The notes under the pieces were generated by a model, which had not been told where the DNA came from, did no database searches, and was given only the letters and a program-made list of their open reading frames with translations. Shown piece after piece: positions 1 through 8,441 of a stretch of 64,000 nt of DNA (positions are counted from its first letter, which is position 1; every line of letters begins with the position of its first letter). The DNA lies in contig NZ_JAQTXM010000013.1 in the NCBI RefSeq assembly GCF_028688795.1, positions 1 to 64,000 on the forward strand, written 5' to 3'. The translations under genes were made by a program, and so were the position numbers. The stretch is from Rhodoferax sp. (GTDB lineage: Bacteria; Pseudomonadota; Gammaproteobacteria; Burkholderiales; Burkholderiaceae_C).

Positions 1-1
1 G

Positions 2-199
2 CCGCTACGTGGTTTGACCAATAGTGCCGCGCGTTCTTCATGCTCATCTCTCCATCTGGTTTGTGATGGATTGAGCTTGTCTATTTCAGCCGCCAACAAC
101 AAGTCTGGGGTTCATGGAGCACTTACGCCTGAGTGGTCTAAATTTGTTCGGAATGACCCCAAATCACAGGCCAAGAGAAATTTCAGCATCCAAAATTAA
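2..199 (+). CDS. possible 3' end of a gene cut by the window edge
   Basis: A reading frame is open from base 2 to a TAA at 197-199. It has no convincing start inside the window, so it may be the C-terminal end of a gene that begins upstream. The product is not recognisable. The only support besides the open frame is the perfect 24-bp palindrome that begins inside the stop codon, where a terminator would lie. It could equally be chance. Confidence 0.25.
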   Translation, partial: PLRGLTNSAARSSCSSLHLVCDGLSLSISAANNKSGVHGALTPEWSKFVRNDPKSQAKRNFSIQN

Positions 200-221
200 G
201 TCTTGCCGCGCGGCAAGACTT
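198..221. terminator. perfect 24-bp palindrome, probable terminator hairpin
   Basis: The arm AAGTCTTGCCGC is followed immediately by its exact reverse complement and then by TTGACTT. It would fold as a strong GC-rich hairpin. Its position right after an open frame on the plus strand, and downstream of the minus-strand gene that ends at 255, would suit a bidirectional terminator. The U-tract is weak, so a protein-binding site is the alternative. Confidence 0.5.
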
Positions 222-254
222 TGACTTCTTGCCGCAATCCCTGCAATTTGTTGA

Positions 255-1103
255 CTAATTCAAAATCGTTCGAGATGTCAACCTGAATTCTGTAAGCGCT
301 TCTGCAAACAGCTTTTCTTGAATCAAGTCATAAGGATTTTTCACATCAAAAGCAGACCTATCATCAAGGCAGCTATTAAACGTTATGATAATTGTGCTCT
401 CAAAACAAGTCAAAGCTTGACATATGAAATATTTTTCAGTGAGCTCAGAGTAGCTTAGCTCATGCAAACTTGTAATCACTTCTTGCCACCATGATTCATC
501 AGCAAGGTTATCGTTTGTAGACAAACTTATATTAAACTGCTCTTGATTGATGCACCAAATATTTTCAATATAACTCTGCTCAAGAACTGTCCGAAGCAAG
601 TTGTGAAAATGACTGACCCTCTTCAAGTCCTTGTTTCTTTTGTACCAACGCTTCATCCAGATGCATTCTGACTCATAAAGAGATTTTGCGCGTGGCGTAT
701 AGATGAATTTTGGAAAGTTCAGAGTCACGCGGCGAAATTCGTATATGGAAGAAAATAGATTAATACGTTCTTCAATACTGTCCCAAGCCTCTCCGCGATA
801 CCACTCACTACGACCGCTATTAGTTTTAAGCATATGAAAAGCATCATGTAGTGGAATGTTAAATGGTTTCATGTCACGTTTGAAATCAGATTCAAATTTT
901 CTAGCCATGCTCTCTGAGCTTAGTTCTAGTGCAATGCAACTATCGATGTCAAACTCTGAAATTCCCATAAAATTGACTCTATTAATAATATTAATAGACT
1001 TGCCAATTTTAAAAATATTAATTCGTTTGTGCCGAATTAAGTAGACGTAACCGATGCGCTCTACTGATTTTTGAACAATTTTTTGTTTTGTATTAGTCGA
1101 CAT
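255..1103 (-). CDS. GIY-YIG / T5orf172-type nuclease-domain protein
   Basis: The 282-residue protein opens with a segment around residues 18-37 reading YVYLIRHK...FKIGKS, the pattern of the T5orf172/Mug113 branch of GIY-YIG domains. It continues with an R about ten residues on and SGRSEWYRG near residue 97, matching the conserved tail of the domain. The remaining ~180 residues are not recognised. The gene is clearly AT-rich and rich in rare-looking codons compared with the core genes further right, which suggests recent transfer. It lies downstream of, and in the same direction as, the atypical recombinase at 1316-3307, about 210 bp away, so the two may travel together. A role in phage defence, homing or recombination is only inference. 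Confidence 0.6.
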   Translation of the reverse strand: MSTNTKQKIVQKSVERIGYVYLIRHKRINIFKIGKSINIINRVNFMGISEFDIDSCIALELSSESMARKFESDFKRDMKPFNIPLHDAFHMLKTNSGRSEWYRGEAWDSIEERINLFSSIYEFRRVTLNFPKFIYTPRAKSLYESECIWMKRWYKRNKDLKRVSHFHNLLRTVLEQSYIENIWCINQEQFNISLSTNDNLADESWWQEVITSLHELSYSELTEKYFICQALTCFESTIIITFNSCLDDRSAFDVKNPYDLIQEKLFAEALTEFRLTSRTILN

Positions 1104-1315
1104 TATTAATTTTCTTTAAAAAATTGATTTATTACTTTGATGTCAATGATGCGGCTGAATAATTGAACGCGAACCGGCTATGTTTGCGGGCAACATTAGT
1201 TTCGATGTGACTCAGCGTTGCCTATGTTTCGACGGAACGTTGATAAGTTAATTATTTGAGAATAATTAATAGCATTCATTCTTCAAGTGGTTTGTTATTG
1301 TGTGATATTTTTAAT

Positions 1316-3307
1316 TTAGTAAAAACCACCTGGCAGAATGTCTTTGACATAATTCTCATATCTAGTAAATGCTATGTCTTTTCTCAGATGAATATAATTA
1401 TTCATGATGACCTCAATCGAATCGTTCAGCAACTCGGACACTGTCGCAAAGTCATTCGGATTTTTCATTAGCCAATCTGTCGCTACAAGGTGCCTGAGCG
1501 CTTGAGGACCAAAACCGGAACAGCCTGGTATTTGGGTGCTAGTTAACCTGAAGACTTGTTTGTTCATAGAGTTAAAACGACTACCACGGTTTGATAGAAA
1601 AAAACTGTCATTCTTCTTCCCCGCTTCGAGAATCGGGCGAAATTTGGTAACGTAGTCATCAATCAGCGGAGACAACCAAGAAGGCAATGGAGCTTTATAA
1701 ATTTTCTTTTTTAATCGTTTTTTATTCTTCATTCGACTTGAAGCTATCTTGATTCGCCATTGCCCGGTTTCAGTGCGATAAACATCACCCGTGTTATCAG
1801 TTTTATACGTCAAAGTAATTATGTTTTTACTTCGAAGTGGATTCGATACAAGCACCCCAAGCAAAAGCTCATTTCTTCTCGCTACAGCCTCTTCAGTGCT
1901 ATTTGTAAGAGATGCATCGCCAATTTTCCGTATTTTTCGCATAGCATCAAAAATAGGTGCCAGTGGTTGTTCTAATGCAAGAAGGACTCGAATTGGCTCC
2001 TCGGGGTCTCTCGATTTGTCGACGCAATCACTCTTTAGCGATTTCGCTGACGCACGAGAGTTTTTGCATAGCTCCTCCCAGGTTCTACCGCTCGTAATAT
2101 GCGCTGGTAATTTGTTGGCAAAATTGGGGCACTGACCTAGGTATCCATGACCAGGATGTAGTAGCGCAATTACTGAGGCGCAGAATCCTTCTTGACCGCC
2201 ATGTTTTAGTCCGTCGGAGCGGTCTGTGATAAATTGGAAAAAGCCTTCTATCGCTTCAGGAACCGCATACCATGCAAGGGTCTGCGCAGTTTCATCATCA
2301 AGTCCGAAACCGCCGGAATCAACAGCAAGACGAAGATACCCTAGAAAGCTAGAAGTGCGATTCCATAAAACGCTAGCTGTTGGTGAAACACTATTTCCTA
2401 CGGACGTTATAACTGAGGGTTTTGTTGTCGAGTGTCGAGCCTCATTTAGTGTCCACTTGCCCCTATTTTCTCTTTTTAGATTTTCAGTATTAGGAGCGGT
2501 CTTATACCTAAGATGCGCTTTCCACTCATTCAGTAGTTCCGGTCGAATTTCATTTATTTTTAGGCAATAATGCTGCAGTGTATTCACTTTTAGGCGCTGC
2601 CGATATTCATTAACTGGAGCACTTGATGATTTGCCGGAGGCTTGATGAAAGCTGTCTAGCATTGTTCCAATTTCTAGATTTAAAACTGTATCAAGTTTGC
2701 TTAAGGACTCTGAAGTTCTTACATTTGGGAGTGCACCCCGACTCCAGCGACCTAGCGCAGAAATGCTTATTCCAGCTAACTTCGCAGCAGCTTTTGGTGT
2801 GAGACTAGAACTCTTCAAAGAATCCATCAGAACTTTTTCAAACGGATTCTGGATTAGAGGCACATCAACGGCTCTTCTGCGCTCTCTACTACTTTTTCGT
2901 ATTGGCTCAGAATTCATTGAGAGATATGATTCACGCCAACTATTCAGCAGGCTTCTGCGGTCAGTCTGCGAACGTCTACTGAGCTTAGATGCTGATAAAT
3001 GAGCCTTCATCGTCTCCGCAAATTCATCGGTCATTTCTAGGCCAATCGGCGATGTCTCCGACTCCCCAGCGTAAGCAATAAAGCTCCGAAGTGCGGTCAT
3101 ATGATTGCGCTTTACTTGCTCGAATGAAGTTGTATTACTGTTTTTTTCAAGTGACTTGAAATGAGTTGTTATAAGGTTTTGGTAAGTGGTTGCCATTGTT
3201 ACGGGGTGCGTACTAAGGCCTGCAAATATGGGTATCTTGTATGTTTCCTTGTCGTTTAGCACTGTCGTTATTGAATAACGATAGTTGCCTAACTCGTTGA
3301 TATTCAT
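1316..3307 (-). CDS. atypical HTH-containing tyrosine recombinase
   Basis: The C-terminal third has the tyrosine-recombinase layout: Arg I in NPLRSKN, a box reading PQALRH, then NNYIHL with the likely nucleophile Tyr. Two positions depart from consensus: the first His of HxxR is Gln, and the usual GH before the Tyr is replaced by ND. Residues ~160-215 read as an Xre-like helix-turn-helix (TPKAAAKLAGIS, then ALGRWSRG). The start at 3307 is chosen over 3334 because GGAGG sits nine bases upstream of it. About 660 residues is long for an integrase. The gene is AT-rich and lies between the GIY-YIG gene and a decapitated nuclease gene, so it is a good candidate for the recombinase of a small island. 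Confidence 0.7.
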   Translation of the reverse strand: MNINELGNYRYSITTVLNDKETYKIPIFAGLSTHPVTMATTYQNLITTHFKSLEKNSNTTSFEQVKRNHMTALRSFIAYAGESETSPIGLEMTDEFAETMKAHLSASKLSRRSQTDRRSLLNSWRESYLSMNSEPIRKSSRERRRAVDVPLIQNPFEKVLMDSLKSSSLTPKAAAKLAGISISALGRWSRGALPNVRTSESLSKLDTVLNLEIGTMLDSFHQASGKSSSAPVNEYRQRLKVNTLQHYCLKINEIRPELLNEWKAHLRYKTAPNTENLKRENRGKWTLNEARHSTTKPSVITSVGNSVSPTASVLWNRTSSFLGYLRLAVDSGGFGLDDETAQTLAWYAVPEAIEGFFQFITDRSDGLKHGGQEGFCASVIALLHPGHGYLGQCPNFANKLPAHITSGRTWEELCKNSRASAKSLKSDCVDKSRDPEEPIRVLLALEQPLAPIFDAMRKIRKIGDASLTNSTEEAVARRNELLLGVLVSNPLRSKNIITLTYKTDNTGDVYRTETGQWRIKIASSRMKNKKRLKKKIYKAPLPSWLSPLIDDYVTKFRPILEAGKKNDSFFLSNRGSRFNSMNKQVFRLTSTQIPGCSGFGPQALRHLVATDWLMKNPNDFATVSELLNDSIEVIMNNYIHLRKDIAFTRYENYVKDILPGGFY

Positions 3308-3501
3308 GAATATTTTCCTCCGTTGTGTAACCATTGCTTATCAAGCAGGAGGTGGAGGTGTCGTTATTTGCTGGCTCGAGTTTGCTGTTTAGGTAGTTAA
3401 GATTCTTTGTATAGCTAGCAAATGCGTGATATTTGAGATTTTTGTAGAAATATTTAAATACTCGTGCGCTTGTAGATGGGTGTGACCTCGATGCAAGCTG
3501 C

Positions 3502-3813
3502 ATGCGATTGCATGCGGACAACTCAGTTGAGCAAGCGACACGCAAATATGCTGTTCGCGCAACAGGGGACGTGTACGTCATCACCGGTCCCGTGTTCACC
3601 CCCAACATTGCCCAGAGCGCTGGCATTGGCAGCGGGGATGTGAAGGTACCGACTTACCTGTTCAAGCTGGTTTATGACGAAGACCTCAACCGAGCTTGGG
3701 CACACTGGCATCTAAATGATGATGCTTCACGTGGCAGCAGGCCCATCAGTTATGGAGAGTTGGTTCGGCGAACGGGGATTGAGTTTCTGCCGGGGCTTAA
3801 TCCAAGGGATTAA
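3502..3813 (+). pseudogene. 3' fragment of a DNA/RNA non-specific endonuclease gene
   Basis: The translated fragment contains GDVYVITGPVF, VKVPTYLFKLVYD and SYGELVRRTGIEFLPGL, in the order found at the C-terminus of NucA/Serratia-type Endonuclease_NS proteins. The His-Me-finger active-site half (the DRGH region) is absent. Upstream of ~3500 the sequence turns AT-rich and belongs to the recombinase promoter region. I therefore read this as the residue of a normal nuclease gene whose 5' half was lost when the recombinase/GIY-YIG segment arrived. The fragment should be catalytically dead. Confidence 0.75.
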
Positions 3814-4025
3814 GCTTCAGGTTTTGAAGGTGGGTGTGGGCCAGGAGCAAATGACTTCATAAGTTCCCTTGCTAACGTTTATGCAGGGTTATCTTATTTG
3901 GGGTATGCAGCGTTTCCTGACGGCCACCAATGCCAGCTTCCGGGCCAGTCAGTTTCATGAATTTTGAGTCCGGTCAACCGACGTTCACAGACTTTGGCTT
4001 GACGCCCGGTCACGCCTAATTCGTC

Positions 4026-4595
4026 TCAGTTCCGTCGTGGACCACACTTGATTTCAGGACTGGGGATGTCGTTGCACTTGTCGAAACCTTCCGGCTTAGT
4101 GGCCCCTTTCGCCGTTCTGTAGGGGCCGAAACAGGCGACGCTCTCATCGTAGATGCGCCACCGCTCCTGGCAGTTCGTGGTGTCGGTGATGACCTCAATT
4201 GGCCGCTTCGCAATAGGTAGAGGCTGCTGCCTTGTGCTACCCGGCGCGCTAGAAGCCGCCTGCTTAGGTGGCTGGACATTTTTTTGGTGCATCCTACTTT
4301 GCTGCTCGGCCACCCGCCGTTCAGCTTCGCGCTGTTGTTGAGGTGACAGCTCGTACTTTCGTGAATCGCTACAGGTCGCGGACTGTTTGAACTCATCTGG
4401 AACGACATCTGACATTTGCGTTCGTCCATTCGTATCCACCCAGCGACAAATTGACGCTGAGCGAACAACCGGCGAAATCAGCCCCAGAGCAACAGCGATG
4501 AGTGCAACTGACATTCGGACGCGCAGCGGCTGCATCAACCGAAAAAGGCTATCTGACAAGTCTGCCCGACGCAGTAAGAGAGTGAGATGTGTCAT
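4026..4595 (-). CDS. DUF4124-like secreted protein
   Basis: The protein has a hydrophobic signal segment (VALIAVALGLISPVV) ending near ARSAS, followed by ICRWVDTNGRTQMSDVVPDE. That is the W-x-D-xxG-xxxxSD pattern of DUF4124, a short periplasmic domain common in betaproteobacteria. Then come a Gln/Arg-rich stretch and a C-terminal part with four Cys. The start codon overlaps the stop of the upstream gene as ATGA, so translation is probably coupled; this argues for 4595, although the signal peptide fits better from the internal Met at 4535. The function of DUF4124 proteins is unknown to me. Confidence 0.7.
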   Translation of the reverse strand: MTHLTLLLRRADLSDSLFRLMQPLRVRMSVALIAVALGLISPVVRSASICRWVDTNGRTQMSDVVPDEFKQSATCSDSRKYELSPQQQREAERRVAEQQSRMHQKNVQPPKQAASSAPGSTRQQPLPIAKRPIEVITDTTNCQERWRIYDESVACFGPYRTAKGATKPEGFDKCNDIPSPEIKCGPRRN

Positions 4596-5491
4596 GGCGA
4601 GAATTCAAAGTTAAGCGAAGTGACGTTACCAATGAAGTACGGCCTTCGGCCGTCTGGCCGAATCCACGCCACCTCACCAGTGAACGGCACGGTCATGCCG
4701 TCCTGCGTCTTGTAGTTTGACCAGCTGCCTTCCCAAGGCGCCATGACCACGACCTTGTCCACCATGCCACCACGCGCCTCGGCACGAAACGACGCCATCA
4801 GGTCATCGTCATTGAACCTGAATAACAGTGTCAAAGTGAGCGGGCCGTCGACGATGGTTGCATTCGCAGAATAGTCATCAACTGCCTGCCATCGCACGCC
4901 CTGACTTGGCAACAGCGCGGTTGGGTACCATGCTGCCTCGGCAAAGAAACGCATGAATTCGCCGCGTGCAATCTCGCCTGCACCACTGACATTGGCCATG
5001 GTGAATAAACCCAGAATGGCCGCGTGCAGCAGGCCCTGGCCCGCGATGTAGCTGTCCACAACTCGCACCGGCAAGCCTGGCATCATCGATATTTGGGCAT
5101 CCCAAAGAAAGCCCGGCCGGCGCGTGACAACCAATTGCTGCGAGTTGAACGACTTCCATTGCTCACCAGTCGCGGACATGTTAAACATTCCGGAAACTTC
5201 AAGCTTGGCAGCGGCAATGATGGGCTGCCCGTCTTTGAGAACCGCGCGAAAGTAGCGTTGCACAGGTGCTGGCAAACCTTCAAGTTCGCTTAAGCTGTAG
5301 CGCTCCTTGGATGGCGGCTGAGTCTTTTCGTCGATTCGGGAAGTTTCGAGCCGGCTGGTCAACGCCTGCGTCATGACGGTCCAACTTTTCGTCCCATAGA
5401 CATACAGGCCGGCAGCAGCCACTGCCAGCGAGCACAGAACCAGTCCGAGCCATAAAAGCCATGTCATCAACGTTCCTTTGTTTCGAGCCAT
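4592..5491 (-). CDS. DUF6544 (DUF6920)-like membrane-anchored protein
   Basis: The protein is 299 residues long. One N-terminal membrane segment (residues ~9-28, WLLWLGLVLCSLAVAAAGLY) is followed by a soluble domain containing PAPVQRYFRAVL, EQWKSFNSQQ, FLWDAQI and DSYIAGQG. These match what I recall of the DUF6544/DUF6920 family, whose function is unknown. It forms a two-gene unit with the DUF4124-like gene through a 4-bp overlap. A palindrome and a weak copy of the CGCACAGA motif lie just upstream of its start. Confidence 0.65.
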   Translation of the reverse strand: MARNKGTLMTWLLWLGLVLCSLAVAAAGLYVYGTKSWTVMTQALTSRLETSRIDEKTQPPSKERYSLSELEGLPAPVQRYFRAVLKDGQPIIAAAKLEVSGMFNMSATGEQWKSFNSQQLVVTRRPGFLWDAQISMMPGLPVRVVDSYIAGQGLLHAAILGLFTMANVSGAGEIARGEFMRFFAEAAWYPTALLPSQGVRWQAVDDYSANATIVDGPLTLTLLFRFNDDDLMASFRAEARGGMVDKVVVMAPWEGSWSNYKTQDGMTVPFTGEVAWIRPDGRRPYFIGNVTSLNFEFSP

Positions 5492-5512
5492 TTACAAAAC
5501 TTTAAGACCCAA

Positions 5513-5525
5513 TCTGTGCGCTGTC
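5513..5525 (-). promoter_or_regulatory. weak copy of the CGCACAGA motif
   Basis: On the minus strand this reads GACAGCGCACAGA, close to the GCCAGCGCACAGACC form found upstream of several small envelope genes in this window. It lies about 22 bp upstream of the 5491 start. It is a partial match and may be chance. Confidence 0.25.
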
Positions 5526-5543
5526 TGTTCGTCTGCGAACAGA
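5524..5543. promoter_or_regulatory. operator-like inverted repeat
   Basis: The perfect 8-bp arms TCTGTTCG and CGAACAGA are separated by TCTG. The site lies about 33 bp upstream of the DUF6544-like gene and so could be an operator. It contains CTGT and ACAG half-sites, but they are 10 bp apart rather than the 8 bp of a LexA box, so I do not call LexA. Confidence 0.4.
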
Positions 5544-5802
5544 TTTATCCGTGTTGTCAGTGCCATCAATCCCCATAAAGATGCCAACACGGCGCAACCA
5601 TCTCATCATGTTGTGTGAATCTGCCTGTCGCTGTGGCACTCAATGACAGCTACCCGGCAGGCATTTCGGAAGACTCGATGGCATCAGTGGGTCTAGTCTG
5701 GGTGCTCCAGGCGGTGAAATCTTCGCCACGTTGCTGCATCTTTCAGGTTCAACCGAACGGCTGGTCTGGAGCATCAAGATTGAAAAGTCGAAGGTCAGCA
5801 AT

Positions 5803-6229
5803 CAGCCTCTATGTACATCTCTGCATAAAGACCCTTATGCACAGTTCCCAGTTATGAACAGTTTGATTTGGCATTTCGCGTGGAAGCCGCATGGATGTTG
5901 ACTTTCTTCGGATGTCTGGAAGTTGCAACTCACCATAATTCTGCTGATTCTTACACCTCAAAATTTTCTAGTCGTGCGTTTCCGCTGTAGTGCGTACATG
6001 CCACGCATTTGTGTCAAAGTCACCCCCGCCCAATGGAGGCGAGTATCAAATAGTGCTCAGAACACGTAAAACCACGCTCATCATTGGCTCGCCGTTCCGA
6101 GGCTTAGTCAAATGCTGACCGATGAAATTATGTAGAGAAAGAAACCTTGCATTGGTATGAATTTGCCAATGACAGGCAACTCACTTCAAACGGCAATTGC
6201 CCATAACTGGGAACTGTGCATAACAGCCT
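5803..6229. repeat. MITE-like element, copy 1
   Basis: These 427 bp are identical, without gaps, to 15338-15764. The element carries a perfect 22-bp inverted repeat at 5835-5856 and 6202-6223 beginning TTATGCACAGTTCCCAGT. A second local palindrome (TGCATAA / TTATGCA) lies at the left end, and CAGCCT occurs at both outer edges. It has no transposase; the longest sensible frame inside is a 23-codon ORF starting MPRICVKVTPAQWRRV near 5998, perhaps the remnant of a parental element. The identity of the copies means recent movement or gene conversion. Confidence 0.8.
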
Positions 6230-6570
6230 ATACCGGTCAGCCACCTGCCGTTTTCATGCACCGACATGGCGTGCAAGATGGGCGAATCGCGAGACAGAGT
6301 TTTGTTATAGCTCAGAAACTACCGTTTGCGCGTCTTGGGCCGGTTAAATAAAACTGCGGAAACACCGACTGGCATCAAGAACGATGAGCCCATGCGTGAC
6401 CCCTGACTCCGCCCATGCCGACGTGATTCTCGCCCTTTGCTCGCGTTTCATCAAGGTATTGTGTGGGCGGCAGGCGATAATCTGAACGTCAGACATCGAC
6501 AACTGGTGATGTTGCCCAATAAAACGTTTCGGACCCGGTCGCTCAATTCCCAACGTTAGCATTCATGTTC
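6230..6570. other. intergenic stretch without recognisable genes
   Basis: I see no convincing coding sequence here. The short frames lack ribosome sites and familiar motifs. The stretch separates the repeat from the converging end of the PAS-GGDEF-EAL gene. Confidence 0.5.
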
Positions 6571-8277
6571 TTACGGCTCTTGCCAAATGGGTTCGGACTG
6601 CCAAGCTGTGGTCCAACCTGGTATTTCAGAGGGTGGCATCGGGCGTGCGATACCGTATCCTTGGGCCACTTCACACCCCAGTTGTAACAGTTGCATTGCG
6701 TGCGCCTTGGTCTCGACCCCCTCGGCAATCACGTCATGTCTGAATGCCAGTGCCAGGCCAATGATGCCTTTCAAAATCGCAAGGTCATCCGGGTCGTCGA
6801 GCATGTCGCGCACAAAACCTTGGTCAATCTTGAGCGAGGCCACTCGCAGGCGTCTGAGATATATAAGCGAAGAGTAGCCGGTACCAAAATCGTCTAACGA
6901 AAACACCACACCCATCTGGCGGCATTCTTCAATCACCTGTGATACGTAGGCGATGTCTTGCAGTGCGCTGGTTTCCAGGATTTCTAGTGAAAAATCAGTT
7001 GGATTGACGTCTGGATGGCGTGCAAACAGGGCGCGTAGGCGTGCCACAAAGTCAGTTTGTTGCAGTTGACGCGCCCCGACATTGACGCTGACCGGGACAT
7101 GCAAGCCCTGCGCCTGCCAAGTCTCGATTTGATGCAGGGCGGAATCTATAACCCACTCTCCCAACTCTACCGCCAGAGCATGCTCTTCAACAATGGGCAG
7201 GAACGCCGCAGGTGCCAGCAGTCCCTTTTTGGGGTGTTGCCAGCGAATCAGGGCCTCGGCCCCGACCAGTTGGCCTGTACGCAGGTTGACCTTCGGTTGG
7301 TAATGCAGCACGAATTCGTTGTTTCGCAGGGCTTGTTCCATATGATGCAGCTCTTCATGCCAATCCCGAACAGTGTTGTCTTGCTTGGTGTCAAATATCA
7401 TGTAGCGGTTTTTACCCGCCAGTTTCGCCTGGTACATGGCTTGGTCGGCCTGTCGCAGCAATTGGTCAGCTTCCATCTCTTGCGCTTGCGGGTAAAAGGT
7501 CACGCCCAAACTGGCCGACACCTGCAGCCTATGGCCCTTGAAGGACATGGGCTCTGCGGCGGCTGTAATCAGCCGGTCCAGCAGTGGCTTACAGGAATAG
7601 ATGTTGCCAAGGTTGACCAGTACCGCGGCAAACTCGTCACCCCCCAGGCGCGCCAGTGTGTCTCCCTCGCGCAGTACCGCCTGCATGTGTTTCGCCAACG
7701 CAACGAGCATTAGGTCGCCGGCATCATGGCCATATTGGTCGTTGATGGCCTTGAACCCGTCCAGGTCAATGTAGACGACGGCAAGCCCTTGTCCGGTGCG
7801 CCGCGCCTGCGCCATAGCCTGTTGCAGCCGGTCGGCCTTGAGCAGACGGTTGGGCAGGTTTGTCAATGCATCAAAATGGGCCAGATGTTCAAGCTGCCGC
7901 TCGTGCGCTTTCAAGTCGGAAATGTCCGAAAACAGTGCAACATAACGAAGTACCTTTCCCTGAGCATCGGGTACCGCGCTGATGGTCAGTAGTGCCGCAT
8001 ACACCTCTCCGTCTTTACGGCGGTTGCATATTTCACCAGTCCAGAAGCCGGCGTTGCGCAGTCCATTCCACATATTGCCGTAGAAGGCTGCGTCTTGTCG
8101 CCCTGATTTCAGGAAATTTGGGTTTTTGCCCAGCGCCTCGGCCCGGCTATAACCAGTGATGCGGGTAAAGGCCGCGTTGACCGCAAGGATGGTGCCTTGG
8201 GCATCGGTGACGGTGATGCCTTCGCGAGCATAGGTGAAGACGCTGGCCGGTACTGTCGTACCGGCGGTGATTCCCAT
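6571..8277 (-). CDS. PAS-GGDEF-EAL cyclic-di-GMP protein
   Basis: The 568-residue protein has no membrane segment. It begins almost directly in a PAS domain (~12-120, containing FTYAREGITVTDAQG and FTRITGYSRAEALGKNP). A GGDEF domain follows, with an intact GGDEF at ~212-216 and an RxxD inhibitory site (REGD) just before it. The EAL domain has EALIRW at ~341, then DDFGTGYSSL and EGVET. Both the diguanylate cyclase and the phosphodiesterase motifs look intact, so either activity is possible. It is transcribed divergently from the larger paralogue at 8442. Compared with that paralogue it lacks the two N-terminal PAS domains, so it may be a shortened duplicate. Confidence 0.9.
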   Translation of the reverse strand: MGITAGTTVPASVFTYAREGITVTDAQGTILAVNAAFTRITGYSRAEALGKNPNFLKSGRQDAAFYGNMWNGLRNAGFWTGEICNRRKDGEVYAALLTISAVPDAQGKVLRYVALFSDISDLKAHERQLEHLAHFDALTNLPNRLLKADRLQQAMAQARRTGQGLAVVYIDLDGFKAINDQYGHDAGDLMLVALAKHMQAVLREGDTLARLGGDEFAAVLVNLGNIYSCKPLLDRLITAAAEPMSFKGHRLQVSASLGVTFYPQAQEMEADQLLRQADQAMYQAKLAGKNRYMIFDTKQDNTVRDWHEELHHMEQALRNNEFVLHYQPKVNLRTGQLVGAEALIRWQHPKKGLLAPAAFLPIVEEHALAVELGEWVIDSALHQIETWQAQGLHVPVSVNVGARQLQQTDFVARLRALFARHPDVNPTDFSLEILETSALQDIAYVSQVIEECRQMGVVFSLDDFGTGYSSLIYLRRLRVASLKIDQGFVRDMLDDPDDLAILKGIIGLALAFRHDVIAEGVETKAHAMQLLQLGCEVAQGYGIARPMPPSEIPGWTTAWQSEPIWQEP

Positions 8278-8441
8278 TGCACTTGCCAGATTTTGGAGTC
8301 ATGACCCTTTGTGCGTAGCGGTAATTGTTCCGACCCAAGCTACATTCCATACCGTGCGATGTATAACTAAATCGGCTGTAGCCTGCCGAACATGTCGTTC
8401 GGATGTTCCGAACCTTAATTTCATTAAAGGGTACAGGCGCA

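Noticed and set aside
3213..3626. 137-codon minus-strand frame upstream of the recombinase
   Set aside because: It overlaps the nuclease fragment antisense and lacks a start signal; the recombinase ribosome site at 3307 lies within it.
5524..5543. LexA (SOS) box
   Set aside because: The CTGT and ACAG halves are 10 bp apart instead of 8, and the downstream gene is not a repair gene. Kept only as an operator-like palindrome.
5835..6223. Integron attC site
   Set aside because: The inverted repeats do not contain the GTTRRRY/RYYYAAC core, and no integron integrase or cassette array is present.
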